Below are positions 54,545 to 64,000 of a stretch of DNA of 64,000 nucleotides, piece by piece. Within the stretch, counting starts at the first letter, position 1. Each line of letters opens with the position of its first letter. The stretch lies in assembly GCF_019649015.1 (NCBI RefSeq), contig NZ_BLPI01000001.1, positions 248,001-312,000 of the forward strand, read 5' to 3'. A model generated the notes under the pieces. It saw nothing but the letters and a program-made list of their open reading frames with translations. It ran no database searches and was not told where the DNA came from. The translations under genes and the position numbers were made by a program. Source of the DNA: Agarivorans litoreus. Its GTDB lineage: Bacteria; Pseudomonadota; Gammaproteobacteria; Enterobacterales; Celerinatantimonadaceae.

Positions 54545-55279
54545 TCACGCAAATAAAGCACGAACTTTTTCTAAGTCTTCTGGCGTATCTACACCATGAG
54601 CAGGCGTTTCAATTGCTCTTGCCATTTTTATTTTATAACCATGCCAAAGAACACGTAATTGCTCTAATTTTTCCATCTTTTCAATGGGAGACGGACTAAG
54701 TTGCAAATACTCACCAATAAAATGCGCGCGATAGGCATATATGCCTATATGCCTTGAATACAGCTCACATTGCCAATCTCCATCTCGCTCGTGGGGTACT
54801 GCAGAGCGGCTGAAATACAAGGCGTGGTCATCTTTATCGCACACAACTTTCACAACGTTAGGGTCATGAATGTCTGTATCCTCATGAATAGGCACAGACA
54901 AACTTGCCATTTTTACTTCAGGCGCATCTTCGAGTAAGCCAGCTACTTGAGAAATAACTGCAGGTGGGATCAATGGCTCATCACCTTGAACGTTAACCAC
55001 AATAGTATCGTTTGAGAATGCCAACTTTTCACACACTTCAGCTAAGCGTTCGGTGCCCGATTCGTGTGAAGCGGAGGTGAGCACAACTTCAGCACCAAAA
55101 CCATCTGCAACATCCACAATACGCTGATCATCAGTTGCAATAACTACACGTTCAGCGCCTGATTTACAGGCCTGCTGATAAACTCTTTCAATCATCGTTT
55201 TACCCGCAATATCTTGCAGTGGCTTAGCCGGTAAACGGGTAGACTGATAACGTGCTGGAATAACCACTACAAATTTCAT
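54545..55279 (-). CDS. kdsB: CMP-KDO synthetase (3-deoxy-manno-octulosonate cytidylyltransferase)
   Basis: KdsB activates KDO with CTP for incorporation into lipopolysaccharide. Motifs: [45 protein letters not shown] and [12 protein letters not shown], and [22 protein letters not shown]. Length 244 is close to E. coli (248). It overlaps ycaR by 4 bp. Confidence 0.96.
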   Translation of the reverse strand: MKFVVVIPARYQSTRLPAKPLQDIAGKTMIERVYQQACKSGAERVVIATDDQRIVDVADGFGAEVVLTSASHESGTERLAEVCEKLAFSNDTIVVNVQGDEPLIPPAVISQVAGLLEDAPEVKMASLSVPIHEDTDIHDPNVVKVVCDKDDHALYFSRSAVPHERDGDWQCELYSRHIGIYAYRAHFIGEYLQLSPSPIEKMEKLEQLRVLWHGYKIKMARAIETPAHGVDTPEDLEKVRALFA

Positions 55280-55464
55280 TGCGGTAACTCGTTGGCTGAC
55301 ATTTCTCTGGCTTCATTGACTAAAAGAACCGGAATAGCATCTTTAATGGGATAGGCTAAACGGTCAAACTTACACACTAACTCGTTATTAGGTTTGTCGT
55401 AATGCAGCTTGCCTTTACACAATGGACAAGCAACAATTTCTAATAAATTATGTTCAACTGACAT
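55276..55464 (-). CDS. ycaR: Trm112/UPF0434-like small protein YcaR
   Basis: A 62-residue protein beginning [20 protein letters not shown] with a CPLC pair and [22 protein letters not shown], the UPF0434 (YcaR) family. YcaR is encoded between lpxK and kdsB in many gammaproteobacteria, as here. Precise role unknown. A longer frame from 55578 overlaps lpxK and I reject it; the ATG at 55464 overlaps the lpxK end by 11 bp. Confidence 0.92.
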   Translation of the reverse strand: MSVEHNLLEIVACPLCKGKLHYDKPNNELVCKFDRLAYPIKDAIPVLLVNEAREMSANELPQ

Positions 55465-56434
55465 GAATTTTTTCCTGTAACAATGAGAAGAATTGCTGAT
55501 AAAACGAATCAGGCAGCACGCTATCCACGGGTAAATAATACCACTCATCACCGGCTGTATGACGATATTTAATCGCATCCTTTTCTGTCATGATTATACG
55601 TTTCTCAAGCAGCTCTTTATGCTGTTCTTCACTAAGGAGCTGGTGATCATCTAAGCTGACTTGCTTATTACAATCAAAGCCTAAGGTAGCAAGTGAATCA
55701 AAAAAGCGCAGAGGATTGCCAATCCCGGCAATAGCCGCGTCAAACTTAGTAACATCCTTCACTCGTTGCTGATCGCTTACACGGCGCAAACCACTGGCTC
55801 GTAACTGCAATAAATAACTATTGGCATTAAACAGCGGCTCCCCATTACTCACAATCAAATCGACCGCTGATAACCTAGAGGCTGTTTCACGTAAAGGACC
55901 CGCAGGTAAACACAAACCATTGCCTAAACCTCGCTGAGCATCAATGACCGCTATTTCTATATCGCGTTGCAAGGCATAGTGCTGCATTCCGTCATCGCAA
56001 ATAATCAGATCACTTCCCTGCTCAACAGCAGCTTTGCACGCTGCACTGCGTTTAGGATCTACGATCACTAGGCATTTTGTTCGCTGATAAATAAGTAAGG
56101 GCTCATCACCACACTCAGAAGACTGACTGGCCGCGCTGACAAGAAAAGGGTAATGAGGCGCTTTGCCACCGTAGCCACGACTAACAACCGCCGGCTTATA
56201 ACCGCGCTGCTTTGCGGCTTCAACCAGCGCTAATACAACGGGAGTTTTGCCATTTCCTCCCACACTGATGTTACCCACTATGGCAACCGGGATCGGCGGG
56301 CGATAACTATTAAACCAAGATAGCTTAAAGGCTAAACGGCGAGCGCTAGCAACTAAGTAAAATAAGCCGCTAAGCGGCAACAATAAAACAATTTTTATCC
56401 AATGTTGCTGCTTAGCTTGATACCAAAACTTCAC
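55454..56434 (-). CDS. lpxK: tetraacyldisaccharide 4'-kinase LpxK
   Basis: LpxK adds the 4'-phosphate to lipid A precursor at the inner membrane. Conserved features are the Walker A-like [61 protein letters not shown], and a single N-terminal membrane helix ([26 protein letters not shown]). Length 326 is normal. It lies 3 bp after msbA in the common msbA-lpxK order. Confidence 0.96.
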   Translation of the reverse strand: MKFWYQAKQQHWIKIVLLLPLSGLFYLVASARRLAFKLSWFNSYRPPIPVAIVGNISVGGNGKTPVVLALVEAAKQRGYKPAVVSRGYGGKAPHYPFLVSAASQSSECGDEPLLIYQRTKCLVIVDPKRSAACKAAVEQGSDLIICDDGMQHYALQRDIEIAVIDAQRGLGNGLCLPAGPLRETASRLSAVDLIVSNGEPLFNANSYLLQLRASGLRRVSDQQRVKDVTKFDAAIAGIGNPLRFFDSLATLGFDCNKQVSLDDHQLLSEEQHKELLEKRIIMTEKDAIKYRHTAGDEWYYLPVDSVLPDSFYQQFFSLLQEKIHVS

Positions 56435-56437
56435 TGC

Positions 56438-58186
56438 TTACCTTTCACCAAATTGAATTTGATGTAGCTGGTAGTAGTCCCCCTGATTAGCCATTAACTC
56501 AGCATGACTGCCCTGCTCAACCACTACTCCTTCATCAAGAACAACAATCATGTCAGCGTTTTCAATGGTTGATAAGCGATGCGCAATCACAATGGCAGTT
56601 CTATCAGAACACACTCTGTCAATTGCTTGCTGAATTTTACGCTCAGATTCAGTATCAAGCGCCGAAGTAGCCTCATCTAAAATCAGAACTGGTGCATCTT
56701 TTAGTAAGGCACGCGCAATTGCAATGCGCTGACGTTGGCCGCCAGAAAGCATCACACCTTTCTCGCCAATTACAGTATCAAAGCCATCTTCAAACTTTTC
56801 TACGAAGCTGGTTACATTTGCCATTTCAGCCACTCGCTCAATCTCTTCACGGCTGGCATTCTCTTTGGCATAACCAATATTTTCGGCAATGGTACCGCTA
56901 AACAGGTGAACGGTTTGCGAAACTTGTGCGAATTGTTCACGTAAGTTTTTTAACTGGTAATCTTGAACAGGGATATCATCAAGCTTCACTTGCCCAGATT
57001 GCACTTCATAAAACTTTGGCAACAACCCAGCGATAGTTGACTTACCACTGCCAGAGCGCCCAACTAAGGCAACGGTTTGTCCTGCCTCTATACTTAGATT
57101 AATACCCTTAAGTACAATCTCATTTTTGGTGGGATACTTGAACTCAACATTCTCTAAGTTGATCTTACCTTTAGCACGATTGGTAACATAGGTACCGTTA
57201 TCAGTTTCTGTATCCATATCCATCACTGTAAATAAGCTAGTACAAGCAGCCATCGCTCTTTGTACATCGTTATTTAACTGGGTAATTACTCTTAATGGCT
57301 TTAGTAACATCATCATAGAAGTAACAATGATGGTGAAGGTACCAGGGCTAAGTTCTGCCACCAGCTCAGGTGATGATGCGGCAAACAATACAATCGACAA
57401 ACCAATGGATGCGATAAATTGTACTGCTGGGTTGGCAATAGCACTTACGGTAGCCATCTTCATTTGCTGGCGACGGATCATATTGCTAGCGCTATTAAAA
57501 CGCTCTTCTTCTTTAGGCTGCCCACCAAATGAAAGAATTTCTTTATGGCCATTAAGCATTTGCTCGCTGGTAGTGGTTACATTACCAACAGCATGCTGCA
57601 GATTTGTACTAATTTTTCTAAAACGACGACTTACATTGCTAATGGCATACCCCACTGGAGGACCTATCAAAAAGAAAATCAATGACAGTTGCCAGCTGTT
57701 ATAAAACATAAGGATTAGTAAACCAACGATGGTGGCTCCTTCCCGCACCAGGTTCACCAAACTGGCGGTAGCAGCCGTGCTAACCTGATTTGAATCATAA
57801 GTGATTTTTGAAATAAGTGTTCCTGTTGGATTTTTATCAAAAAAGGATACAGGCATTAGCATTAAATGATTGAATATCTGCCGTTGAATTTTCATCACCA
57901 AGTGACCTCCAACCCAAGACATACCATAACTGCTAGCAAAACCACAGATACCACGTAGCAATACAATACCTAATACGAAGATTGGCATATAAGTTAGTAT
58001 TTCAGGGTTTTTGCCTGACAGGCCTTCATCAATCAACGGCTTAATAGAGTATACAAAAAGTGTATCTACAGCACCGTAGCCTATCATGCCAATAATGGCG
58101 ATAATCAAACCAATTTTACGGTCTTTAACGTAGCTTAATAAACGGATAAAATTGGCTTTTGTGTTTGTAGCTGTATCTGGAATCAT
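56438..58186 (-). CDS. msbA: lipid A/phospholipid flippase MsbA (ABC exporter)
   Basis: MsbA flips core lipid A across the inner membrane. It has six N-terminal membrane helices followed by an ABC domain with Walker A GRSGSGKST, Q-loop QVSQTVHLFSG, signature LSGGQRQRIAIARAL, Walker B LILDEATSALDTESE and H-loop IAHRLSTIENAD. Length 582 equals E. coli MsbA. It is 56 bp after comEC. Confidence 0.96.
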   Translation of the reverse strand: MIPDTATNTKANFIRLLSYVKDRKIGLIIAIIGMIGYGAVDTLFVYSIKPLIDEGLSGKNPEILTYMPIFVLGIVLLRGICGFASSYGMSWVGGHLVMKIQRQIFNHLMLMPVSFFDKNPTGTLISKITYDSNQVSTAATASLVNLVREGATIVGLLILMFYNSWQLSLIFFLIGPPVGYAISNVSRRFRKISTNLQHAVGNVTTTSEQMLNGHKEILSFGGQPKEEERFNSASNMIRRQQMKMATVSAIANPAVQFIASIGLSIVLFAASSPELVAELSPGTFTIIVTSMMMLLKPLRVITQLNNDVQRAMAACTSLFTVMDMDTETDNGTYVTNRAKGKINLENVEFKYPTKNEIVLKGINLSIEAGQTVALVGRSGSGKSTIAGLLPKFYEVQSGQVKLDDIPVQDYQLKNLREQFAQVSQTVHLFSGTIAENIGYAKENASREEIERVAEMANVTSFVEKFEDGFDTVIGEKGVMLSGGQRQRIAIARALLKDAPVLILDEATSALDTESERKIQQAIDRVCSDRTAIVIAHRLSTIENADMIVVLDEGVVVEQGSHAELMANQGDYYQLHQIQFGER

Positions 58187-58242
58187 AAGAACAGAGTTAT
58201 TCCATCGGAAAAATTGCCTTAGTTTAGCGGTTTATAACCAAA

Positions 58243-60456
58243 TCACCAACTGATGATTTGTTGGTACCACGGACTAAACTTCAAATATCTATATGAATAA
58301 ACTTGGTATGAACGGTCATCAATTTCAAGTTTTATCGTCCCATCTCGTCCAGTTATATACTGCTCTGCCCCTGCATAGCGCTCAAGCACCGATGGATGCG
58401 GGAAACCAAATCGATTAAATGCGCCACTACTATGGATCACCACCTCTGGTTCTAGTGAGCGGATAAAACCCGTTGATGATGAGCTATTACTACCATGATG
58501 TGGACTTAGCATTATATTTACTTTTCGTAAGCCCACTTTTAGTAACTGCTGTTCAGTCAATTGCTCAATATCACCGGTTAACAATACGCTCGTGTTGCCA
58601 TCATTTAGCTTCAACACACAAGACCCATTATTCCCATAGCCAAGGTCAACCAAATAAAAATCTAACTCTAGCTTTCCCCAAGTCTTACTGCCATGGCAAT
58701 GTGCTCCCGGTAAACGCTCGTCCCTTCCATAATAGCGCTTGGCTAGCGGAAAGTTATGTTCTAGTATTTTACGTCCACCCGCATGGTCATTGTCCCCATG
58801 GCTGATGACTATGCTGTCAACACGCTGGACTCTTAATTCTCTAAGAAGAGGAATAATCACACTCTGAGCATAACTAAAACCACTGCGAAACTTGGGGCCT
58901 GTATCATAAATTAGCGCCTCTCCTTGGTGAGTAACGACCACCGCAAGCCCCTGCCCAACATCTAACACATAAACACCCCAGCTATCTCGCTCTTGGCTCA
59001 GACGAACACTACTGGGTAGCAATAACAGCAACAACAAAACCCAATGTAAGCGTTCATGGTAAAGCATAAGTAAAAGTGTGCATAAAGGGAGAGTTAATAA
59101 CAAGCCTATAGCGACTGATGAAGAGCTTAAACCCACTGACAAACTGCCATTCAGCCACTCAAGCGAGCTATAAAGATACGAGAATAGCCAATCAACAAAA
59201 TGCATCAAATAAGACGTAAATCGACTATCAACTCCGATAAACAAAATCAGTAATAACAAGGATGGCACAATCACCATACTAAATAACGGCACAGCAACTA
59301 GGTTAAGCATTAACGCGGAGCTAGGTACCAGTCCAAATAACAACACCTGTAGCGGCATCATCAGTAAACCAATCGCCAGCTGAATATATACAAGCATTAC
59401 CAGTTTGTTCTTTGGACCTAACCATAAGCAGACTAGCACTATAGCTACCGCTAGATAAGACAACCAAAAACCATTGTTATAAACGCTAAAGGGCCAAATA
59501 AGCAGGATCAGTAATGCACTAAACATTAGCCCCCAGACCACTCTCCTACGGTTCCCCAGCAAGATAAATAGCATCGAACAACCGTACATTAACAGCGCTC
59601 TCATCATCGATAACTGCCAATTCGCCAGCCAACAAAATGCCAAACAGCACACTAAACTAAAAATGATTGGCACTGCTTGATGATGGATCCGAAATATCAC
59701 ACTCAGCAATTTCGCTAATAGCCAAGACCAAAACGCGACTATTCCCAAATGCAATCCGGATAATACAAATAAATGACCTAAACCAGATTGTTGATATAGC
59801 TGCTTGTGTTGCTGCAAGAAAAGCCTTTTATCGCCGCTCATTAGCGCCAACATCTCGCCCGAATACTGATAACTTTGCAATAAATTGACTACATTTGTTA
59901 ACCAAGCTTCCCGATATGACGGTTTGTTTTCCAAAAGCTCATAACTAATCAGTTTGCCGCGTCCGATAATTGATTTAGCAACCAACCACCTCGCATAATT
60001 AAACCCTGCCGGATTAATACTGGCAAAGGCGGGTTTTAGCTTAACCTCCGCAGCAATTTCCTGACCGGCCTTAAGTGGCACAAAATCCGTTGTTGAACGA
60101 GAATGATAAAGCGTAATTTTTGGCTGCCACCACGCTATACTGGTATGGGTATCTAATTGATGTAGTTCTACAGTAATTTTTTGCCAGTATTGATTATTAT
60201 CAACTGCCAAGATCTCGCCAATTATGCTAGAGTTGGCCGTTTTTTGTTGGATATTAACAATCCATGACTGATAATAAAGCGCGTGGCTAGTCATCCAACA
60301 CACGCCAAATATGAAGCCAGCAGCCCAGAGCTTTCTTTTAACAAGTGAAGCTACAAGTGCAATCAAGCTAACATATAGGATTGGTAGGCTAAGTAAGTTA
60401 GGCCAGAATAGCGATGAAGTCATTGCTAGCAAACTTGCTAGTAAAAAGGCATTCAT
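58243..60456 (-). CDS. comEC: ComEC/Rec2 family DNA-uptake membrane protein
   Basis: ComEC forms the inner-membrane channel for single-stranded DNA in natural transformation. It has the DUF4131-type N-terminus, then the Competence domain with many helices (GLGHLFVLSGLHLGIVAFWSW and ALLMYGCSMLF), and a C-terminal metallo-beta-lactamase-like domain with VLDVGQGLAVVVTHQGEALIYDTGPKFRSGFSYAQSVIIPLLRELRVQRVDSIVISHGDNDHAGG and LLTGDIEQ. The HxDxDH motif (SHGDNDHAGG) is intact. Length 737. It heads comEC-msbA. Competence itself is not shown by this gene alone. Confidence 0.93.
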   Translation of the reverse strand: MNAFLLASLLAMTSSLFWPNLLSLPILYVSLIALVASLVKRKLWAAGFIFGVCWMTSHALYYQSWIVNIQQKTANSSIIGEILAVDNNQYWQKITVELHQLDTHTSIAWWQPKITLYHSRSTTDFVPLKAGQEIAAEVKLKPAFASINPAGFNYARWLVAKSIIGRGKLISYELLENKPSYREAWLTNVVNLLQSYQYSGEMLALMSGDKRLFLQQHKQLYQQSGLGHLFVLSGLHLGIVAFWSWLLAKLLSVIFRIHHQAVPIIFSLVCCLAFCWLANWQLSMMRALLMYGCSMLFILLGNRRRVVWGLMFSALLILLIWPFSVYNNGFWLSYLAVAIVLVCLWLGPKNKLVMLVYIQLAIGLLMMPLQVLLFGLVPSSALMLNLVAVPLFSMVIVPSLLLLILFIGVDSRFTSYLMHFVDWLFSYLYSSLEWLNGSLSVGLSSSSVAIGLLLTLPLCTLLLMLYHERLHWVLLLLLLLPSSVRLSQERDSWGVYVLDVGQGLAVVVTHQGEALIYDTGPKFRSGFSYAQSVIIPLLRELRVQRVDSIVISHGDNDHAGGRKILEHNFPLAKRYYGRDERLPGAHCHGSKTWGKLELDFYLVDLGYGNNGSCVLKLNDGNTSVLLTGDIEQLTEQQLLKVGLRKVNIMLSPHHGSNSSSSTGFIRSLEPEVVIHSSGAFNRFGFPHPSVLERYAGAEQYITGRDGTIKLEIDDRSYQVYSYRYLKFSPWYQQIISW

Positions 60457-60491
60457 GTGTCATAAGAAGTTTATTATCAATAACAAACTAT

Positions 60492-60995
60492 ATGCCAAAA
60501 AAAACGATACAACGATTTATTCCTAAAACTGAAGATCTAAAAGCAAACAAGCATCTAAAATTTTTTGGTGATTGGCTACATAATCCAAATTTATGGCACC
60601 TTAATCGGCGCTCAGCAGCGGGTGCGTTTGCCATAGGTTTATTTGTGGCTTTTATTCCGCTGCCATCGCAAATGATAATTGCGGCAGCTTTTGCCATTAT
60701 GTTTAAGGTAAATCTCCCTTTATCCGTCGCTTTAGTTTGGATTTCTAACCCCTTTACTATTCCAGCAATTTTCTATTTTTGCTATTTAGTAGGAACCGGT
60801 ATCTTGGGTCAACCTGTAGCCGATTACCATATAGAGCTGACCTGGCAAGGCCTAGAACATCTCATTGCCACTATTGGCCCTGCGTTTTTATTAGGCAGCT
60901 TAGTCTGTGGTATTGTTTTTTCGGTGTGTGGGTATTTTGCTATTAACGCATTGTGGCGTTATTCAGTTAGGCGTCGCTACCGTAAACGCCGCTAG
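60492..60995 (+). CDS. DUF2062 family membrane protein
   Basis: A 167-residue protein with a basic N-terminus and the DUF2062 pattern: NPNLWHLNRRSAAGAFAIGLFVAFIPLPSQMIIAAAFAIMFKVNLPLSVALVWISNPFTIPAIFYFCYLVGTGIL and a C-terminal pair of helices. The ATG at 60492 is chosen; an upstream in-frame start at 60414 lies inside comEC on the other strand. It is divergent from comEC with only 35 bp between the start codons. Function unknown. Confidence 0.88.
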   Translation: MPKKTIQRFIPKTEDLKANKHLKFFGDWLHNPNLWHLNRRSAAGAFAIGLFVAFIPLPSQMIIAAAFAIMFKVNLPLSVALVWISNPFTIPAIFYFCYLVGTGILGQPVADYHIELTWQGLEHLIATIGPAFLLGSLVCGIVFSVCGYFAINALWRYSVRRRYRKRR

Positions 60996-61003
60996 ATGTC
61001 CAA

Positions 61004-61036
61004 AACAAAAAAGGAGCCTTACAGCTCCTTTTTTGT
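61004..61036. terminator. bidirectional Rho-independent terminator
   Basis: AAAAAAGGAGC / GCTCCTTTTTT with a 6-base loop. It serves the DUF2062 gene (plus) and lolE (minus). Confidence 0.88.
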
Positions 61037-61044
61037 TGATGTGG

Positions 61045-62283
61045 TTAACCTAATTCTTGAGCTGGTTTAACTCGGGTAGCCTGCCAAGCTGGCCATATAG
61101 TCGCTAACATACTTAGTACCAGCGCTGCCACAACGACGGCTATAACATCTGTCCAAATAAGCTCAACGGGAAGGAAGTTGATAAAGTAAATATCAGCAGA
61201 AAGCAAACTATGCCCTATTAGAGCTTCAATCAACGCAACTAATTTGGGCAAACTCAAACTACCTAACACGCCTAACAATGCCCCCCACGCACAACCTAAC
61301 ACCCCGTTATATGAGCCGTATACGATAAAGCTCTTCAATAAGGTTTGGTCACTCGCACCCATGGTTTTTAAAATAGCAATATCACCACGCTTTTCGCTTA
61401 CCGCCAAAATCAAAGTGGATACGATATTGAAACTAGCTACTGCCACTATCAATAACATTATCGCGTACATAATGGTGCGAACTAACTGAATGTCTTGGTA
61501 GAGATAGCCATGTTGGCGGATCCAACTTTTAATATAAACCAGTTGTGGAAAGGTTTTCGCTACGGAACGCACCACTTGGTCTGCTTGTAAGGGATCTGCT
61601 ACCTTCAAGCTAATTCCAGAAACGCCGTCTTGCCAGGTCATCAGTTGCTGGGCAAATGCCAAATTAATAAAGGCCAGTTGATTATCCAGTTGTCCCCCAG
61701 CCTTCATCAAGCCCACAACCTTAACCCGAACCCGCTGTGGTGAACTTAAACGGTTTTGTTGATTAGCTTTAGGCAACAACAAAGTAACCTGCTCGCCTTC
61801 AGTTACATCAAGCAGTTTGGCGATACCCGAACCCAAAACAATTTGCGGCTGATTACTTGCCAAGGCTTGCCAAGCGCTATCCCCAACATATTGATGAAGG
61901 TTAGTTACATTCTTCTCTAAGTTTGGATCGATGCCCTTTAGCGACAAGGCTTTCATCTGTTTGCCTTTTTGCACCAGTGCGCTAAAGCTAACATACGGAG
62001 CTGTGCCCAGTACCTTGGTATGGTCCATGGCAGTAGTTAACAGCTGCAGATGAGCACTCAAGGGAGGGTTTACCGCCTCTAGTTCGCCATGGCTTACAAT
62101 CGCTAAAAAGCGCTCGCGCAACTCTCGCTCAAAGCCATTCATGACCGAAAGGCCAATGATCAAAACTGCTACACCCAACACAATGCCTAAAGTAGAAGAG
62201 GCTGAGATAAACGAGATAAATCCATTACTATGTTTGGCTCGGTGATAACGCAAGCCAATAAAAAATGACAAAGGCAAACGCAT
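61045..62283 (-). CDS. lolE: lipoprotein-releasing complex transmembrane subunit LolE
   Basis: LolE forms, with LolC and LolD, the inner-membrane ABC complex that passes outer-membrane lipoproteins to LolA. It starts MRLPLSFFIGLRYHRAKHSNGFISFISASSTLGIVLGVAVLIIGLSVMNGFERELRERFLAIVSHGELEAV, followed by a periplasmic domain and three C-terminal helices (IMYAIMLLIVAVASFNIVSTLILAVSEKRGDIAILKTMGASDQTLLKSFIVYG). Length 412 matches E. coli LolE (414). It starts 1 bp after lolD. Confidence 0.92.
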   Translation of the reverse strand: MRLPLSFFIGLRYHRAKHSNGFISFISASSTLGIVLGVAVLIIGLSVMNGFERELRERFLAIVSHGELEAVNPPLSAHLQLLTTAMDHTKVLGTAPYVSFSALVQKGKQMKALSLKGIDPNLEKNVTNLHQYVGDSAWQALASNQPQIVLGSGIAKLLDVTEGEQVTLLLPKANQQNRLSSPQRVRVKVVGLMKAGGQLDNQLAFINLAFAQQLMTWQDGVSGISLKVADPLQADQVVRSVAKTFPQLVYIKSWIRQHGYLYQDIQLVRTIMYAIMLLIVAVASFNIVSTLILAVSEKRGDIAILKTMGASDQTLLKSFIVYGSYNGVLGCAWGALLGVLGSLSLPKLVALIEALIGHSLLSADIYFINFLPVELIWTDVIAVVVAALVLSMLATIWPAWQATRVKPAQELG

Positions 62284-62284
62284 T

Positions 62285-62983
62285 CTATTCGCCCTTGCTC
62301 ACAAAGTTTCCATCTTGCATATATGCTTGGCGGGTAAACTTAGCAGCTAAAGCTAAATCATGAGTAACCACAACAAACGCTGTATTTAAATCTCGGTTTA
62401 GTTCCAAAATAAGTTGATAAATAGATTCTGTGCTTTGGCTATCTAAATTTCCGGTGGGCTCATCGGCTAGCACCAAGCTTGGCTCATTAACCAAGGCGCG
62501 AGCGATAGCCGTGCGCTGGCGTTCGCCTCCCGATAACTCGGATGGTCGGTGCTTTAAGCGATGGCCTAAACCAACTCTCTCCAATAAAGCTTGCGCTTTT
62601 TGCATAGCAGTCTTTTTTGCCATTCCCGCTATTAACAGGGGCATTGCAACATTCTCGATGGCCGAGAACTCACCTAACAAGTGGTGAAATTGATAGATAA
62701 AACCAAGTTTTTGGTTACGTAAGCCAGCTAATTGCTTGCTACTTAAACCGTCGATAGCTTTTCCATCGATACTTACCGTGCCCTTGTTTGCTTCATCTAG
62801 TCCACCAAGAATATGCAATAAGGTACTTTTACCAGAGCCCGAGCTACCTACAATGGCCACTGCTTCACCAGCATTCACTTCAAAATCAACGCCATGAAGC
62901 ACTTCAGTAGATTGATTGCCGTCTTGGTAAGTTTTATATATTTCTTTCGCCACTAATACGGGCTGAGCATTAATCTCATTCAT
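62285..62983 (-). CDS. lolD: lipoprotein-releasing ATPase LolD
   Basis: LolD is the ABC ATPase of the Lol complex. Motifs: [17 protein letters not shown] (Walker A), [15 protein letters not shown] (Q-loop), [15 protein letters not shown] (signature), [12 protein letters not shown] (Walker B) and VVTHDLALA (H-loop). I place the start at MNEINAQPV (62983), overlapping lolC by 8 bp; a longer frame to 63046 would run through lolC. Length 232 equals E. coli's LolD closely (233). Confidence 0.95.
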   Translation of the reverse strand: MNEINAQPVLVAKEIYKTYQDGNQSTEVLHGVDFEVNAGEAVAIVGSSGSGKSTLLHILGGLDEANKGTVSIDGKAIDGLSSKQLAGLRNQKLGFIYQFHHLLGEFSAIENVAMPLLIAGMAKKTAMQKAQALLERVGLGHRLKHRPSELSGGERQRTAIARALVNEPSLVLADEPTGNLDSQSTESIYQLILELNRDLNTAFVVVTHDLALAAKFTRQAYMQDGNFVSKGE

Positions 62984-64000
62984 AACGAAGTGCCTCTGCA
63001 GGATGGATTTTGCTGGCGCGCCAAGCGGGATAAATCGTCGCGACAATGCTTAACAACATGGCTGCAAGGGTGATAAAGATAATTTGCTCACTGCGTTGCA
63101 ATACAGGTAACCCTGCACCACCAAAGTTGGCCGCAAAGTTAAGGCCAATAGCAGACATAACACTATTAATATTGGAACTTAACCACCAGCCACTTAAGGC
63201 TCCAACGGCAGCGCCAATGCATCCGCTCCAGGCACCTTGCATAACAAACACCATTACTACCTTATCGCGCGATAAACCTAGGGTTTGCAATATGGCCACA
63301 TCGCTGCGCTTTTCCCCTACCATCATCACCAAACTCGACAGTATGTTAAACGCAGCCACCGCAATAATTAGGCAAAACAGCATGCCCATCATGTTTTTTT
63401 CCATTTTAACTGCGGCAAATAACTCGCCGTAAAAGCGCCGCCAATCTTGAAACTCAACATTGTGCTGATTGAGGCTAGCGGCAATGTTTTCTATTTGGAA
63501 CGGATCATCAAGAAACACTCGCTGTTGGCTCACAGCGGAAAGCGGAGAGCGCAATAGGCGCGCGCTATCTTCTATATTGAGTAAAATAAATTGTTTGTCG
63601 ACTTCTGCGGCAAACTCAAATATTCCTGAAACAACAAAATTGCGCTGTGAAGGCATTTCTCCTAATGGGGTATATACCAATCTGTCGGTAGCCAGCAGCC
63701 TAATTGTGTCACCTAAGCGCACGCCCAGAGCGTTAGCCGTACCAATGCCTATTACTACGTTGTAACTGCCTACTTGCAAGCTATCTAGATCACCAATCAG
63801 CATTTTTTCACGCAGCAAAGCTGCATCTTGTTGTTGCTCGATATCGATACCCTGCATCATCGCGGCATGTAAGTTACTACTACTTTGTAGTACCACTTCA
63901 CTCAGCACCAATGGTGCGGTAGCTAACGAGGACAAGTTATTAGGCAAGGTTTGCTGGTTAGCAATAGTAAGATGAGGGACTAAATTGAGGATGCGTTGCT
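62976..64000 (-). CDS. lolC: lipoprotein-releasing complex transmembrane subunit LolC (partial, start outside window)
   Basis: The frame is open to the window end (codons before the TTG at 63947 read [18 protein letters not shown]), so the N-terminal part with the first membrane helix is missing. About 341 residues are visible: the periplasmic domain and the C-terminal FtsX-type helices ([69 protein letters not shown]). [11 protein letters not shown] corresponds to the region after the first helix of LolC. First gene of lolCDE. Confidence 0.9.
   Translation of the reverse strand, partial: QRILNLVPHLTIANQQTLPNNLSSLATAPLVLSEVVLQSSSNLHAAMMQGIDIEQQQDAALLREKMLIGDLDSLQVGSYNVVIGIGTANALGVRLGDTIRLLATDRLVYTPLGEMPSQRNFVVSGIFEFAAEVDKQFILLNIEDSARLLRSPLSAVSQQRVFLDDPFQIENIAASLNQHNVEFQDWRRFYGELFAAVKMEKNMMGMLFCLIIAVAAFNILSSLVMMVGEKRSDVAILQTLGLSRDKVVMVFVMQGAWSGCIGAAVGALSGWWLSSNINSVMSAIGLNFAANFGGAGLPVLQRSEQIIFITLAAMLLSIVATIYPAWRASKIHPAEALRYE

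Noticed and set aside
55465-55578. Longer YcaR start at 55578
   Set aside because: The extra residues overlap lpxK out of frame and do not belong to the UPF0434 family.
1-64000. CRISPR arrays, prophage, restriction-modification, secretion or defence islands and tRNA genes
   Set aside because: I looked for spaced repeats, phage structural genes, nuclease/methylase clusters and tRNA-like sequences and saw none that I could support.

Overview
The window looks like chromosomal DNA from a marine gammaproteobacterium of the Alteromonadales/Vibrio-like group. An Agarivorans-type organism is my best guess, but this is inferred from gene content and order and not from a marker search. Supporting signs are the fadR/nhaB-dsbB order, sdhCDAB-sucABCD beside a divergent gltA, comEC-msbA-lpxK-ycaR-kdsB, lolCDE, an FeoABC iron system, a GlcNAc cluster, a secreted PL7 alginate lyase, and IS4 and MITE-like elements of the kind common in marine gammaproteobacteria. 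Base composition is even, and there is no prophage, CRISPR array or large genomic island.

Layout. 1-3.4 kb holds the end of an unrecognised membrane protein, miaE, a Lon-N-domain protein and small proteins. 3.4-7.3 kb holds msrA, glnS, a lipoprotein and an exported FAH-family enzyme. 7.3-10.9 kb is a nitric-oxide response unit: norR, two NorR operators, a sigma54 promoter, a small membrane protein and nnrS, with a 268-bp MITE-like element in the leader. 11-12.3 kb has a LysE exporter, a glutathione-S-transferase remnant and a CreA-like lipoprotein. 12.3-17.2 kb is nagE against nagBAC with paired NagC-type operators. 17.3-23.5 kb has a CSS-type EAL phosphodiesterase, feoABC behind Fur and FNR sites, yciH, and a Mn-exporter gene under a yybP-ykoY riboswitch. 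23.5-31 kb has fadR, nhaB, dsbB, a DUF294/exonuclease pair and ada. 31-36 kb has a dienelactone hydrolase, the alginate lyase with a dyad operator, mepA and rsuA, whose start codon abuts a second MITE-like element. 36-39 kb has the 4.5S RNA gene ffs (missed if only ORFs are read), a DUF547 protein and pfkA.

39-42.8 kb is the most unusual stretch. A stand-alone 695-residue tubulin/FtsZ-superfamily protein lies beside an IS4 element that has inserted into the terminator hairpin of the suc operon, with a 13-bp target duplication. 42.8-54 kb is the TCA block sucDCBA and sdhBADC (all on the minus strand) opposite gltA, with a terminator hairpin between sdh and suc. 54-64 kb holds envelope functions: kdsB, ycaR, lpxK, msbA, comEC, and lolE, lolD and a truncated lolC at the window edge.

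Functionally the window combines central carbon flow (pfkA, the TCA block, GlcNAc use), metal and NO homeostasis (feo, Mn exporter, norR/nnrS), lipid A and lipoprotein export, and marine polysaccharide use. The best leads are the tubulin-like GTPase, the MITE placed inside a NorR/sigma54-controlled leader, and the IS4 insertion that splits the suc terminator while supplying a terminator-like hairpin of its own.
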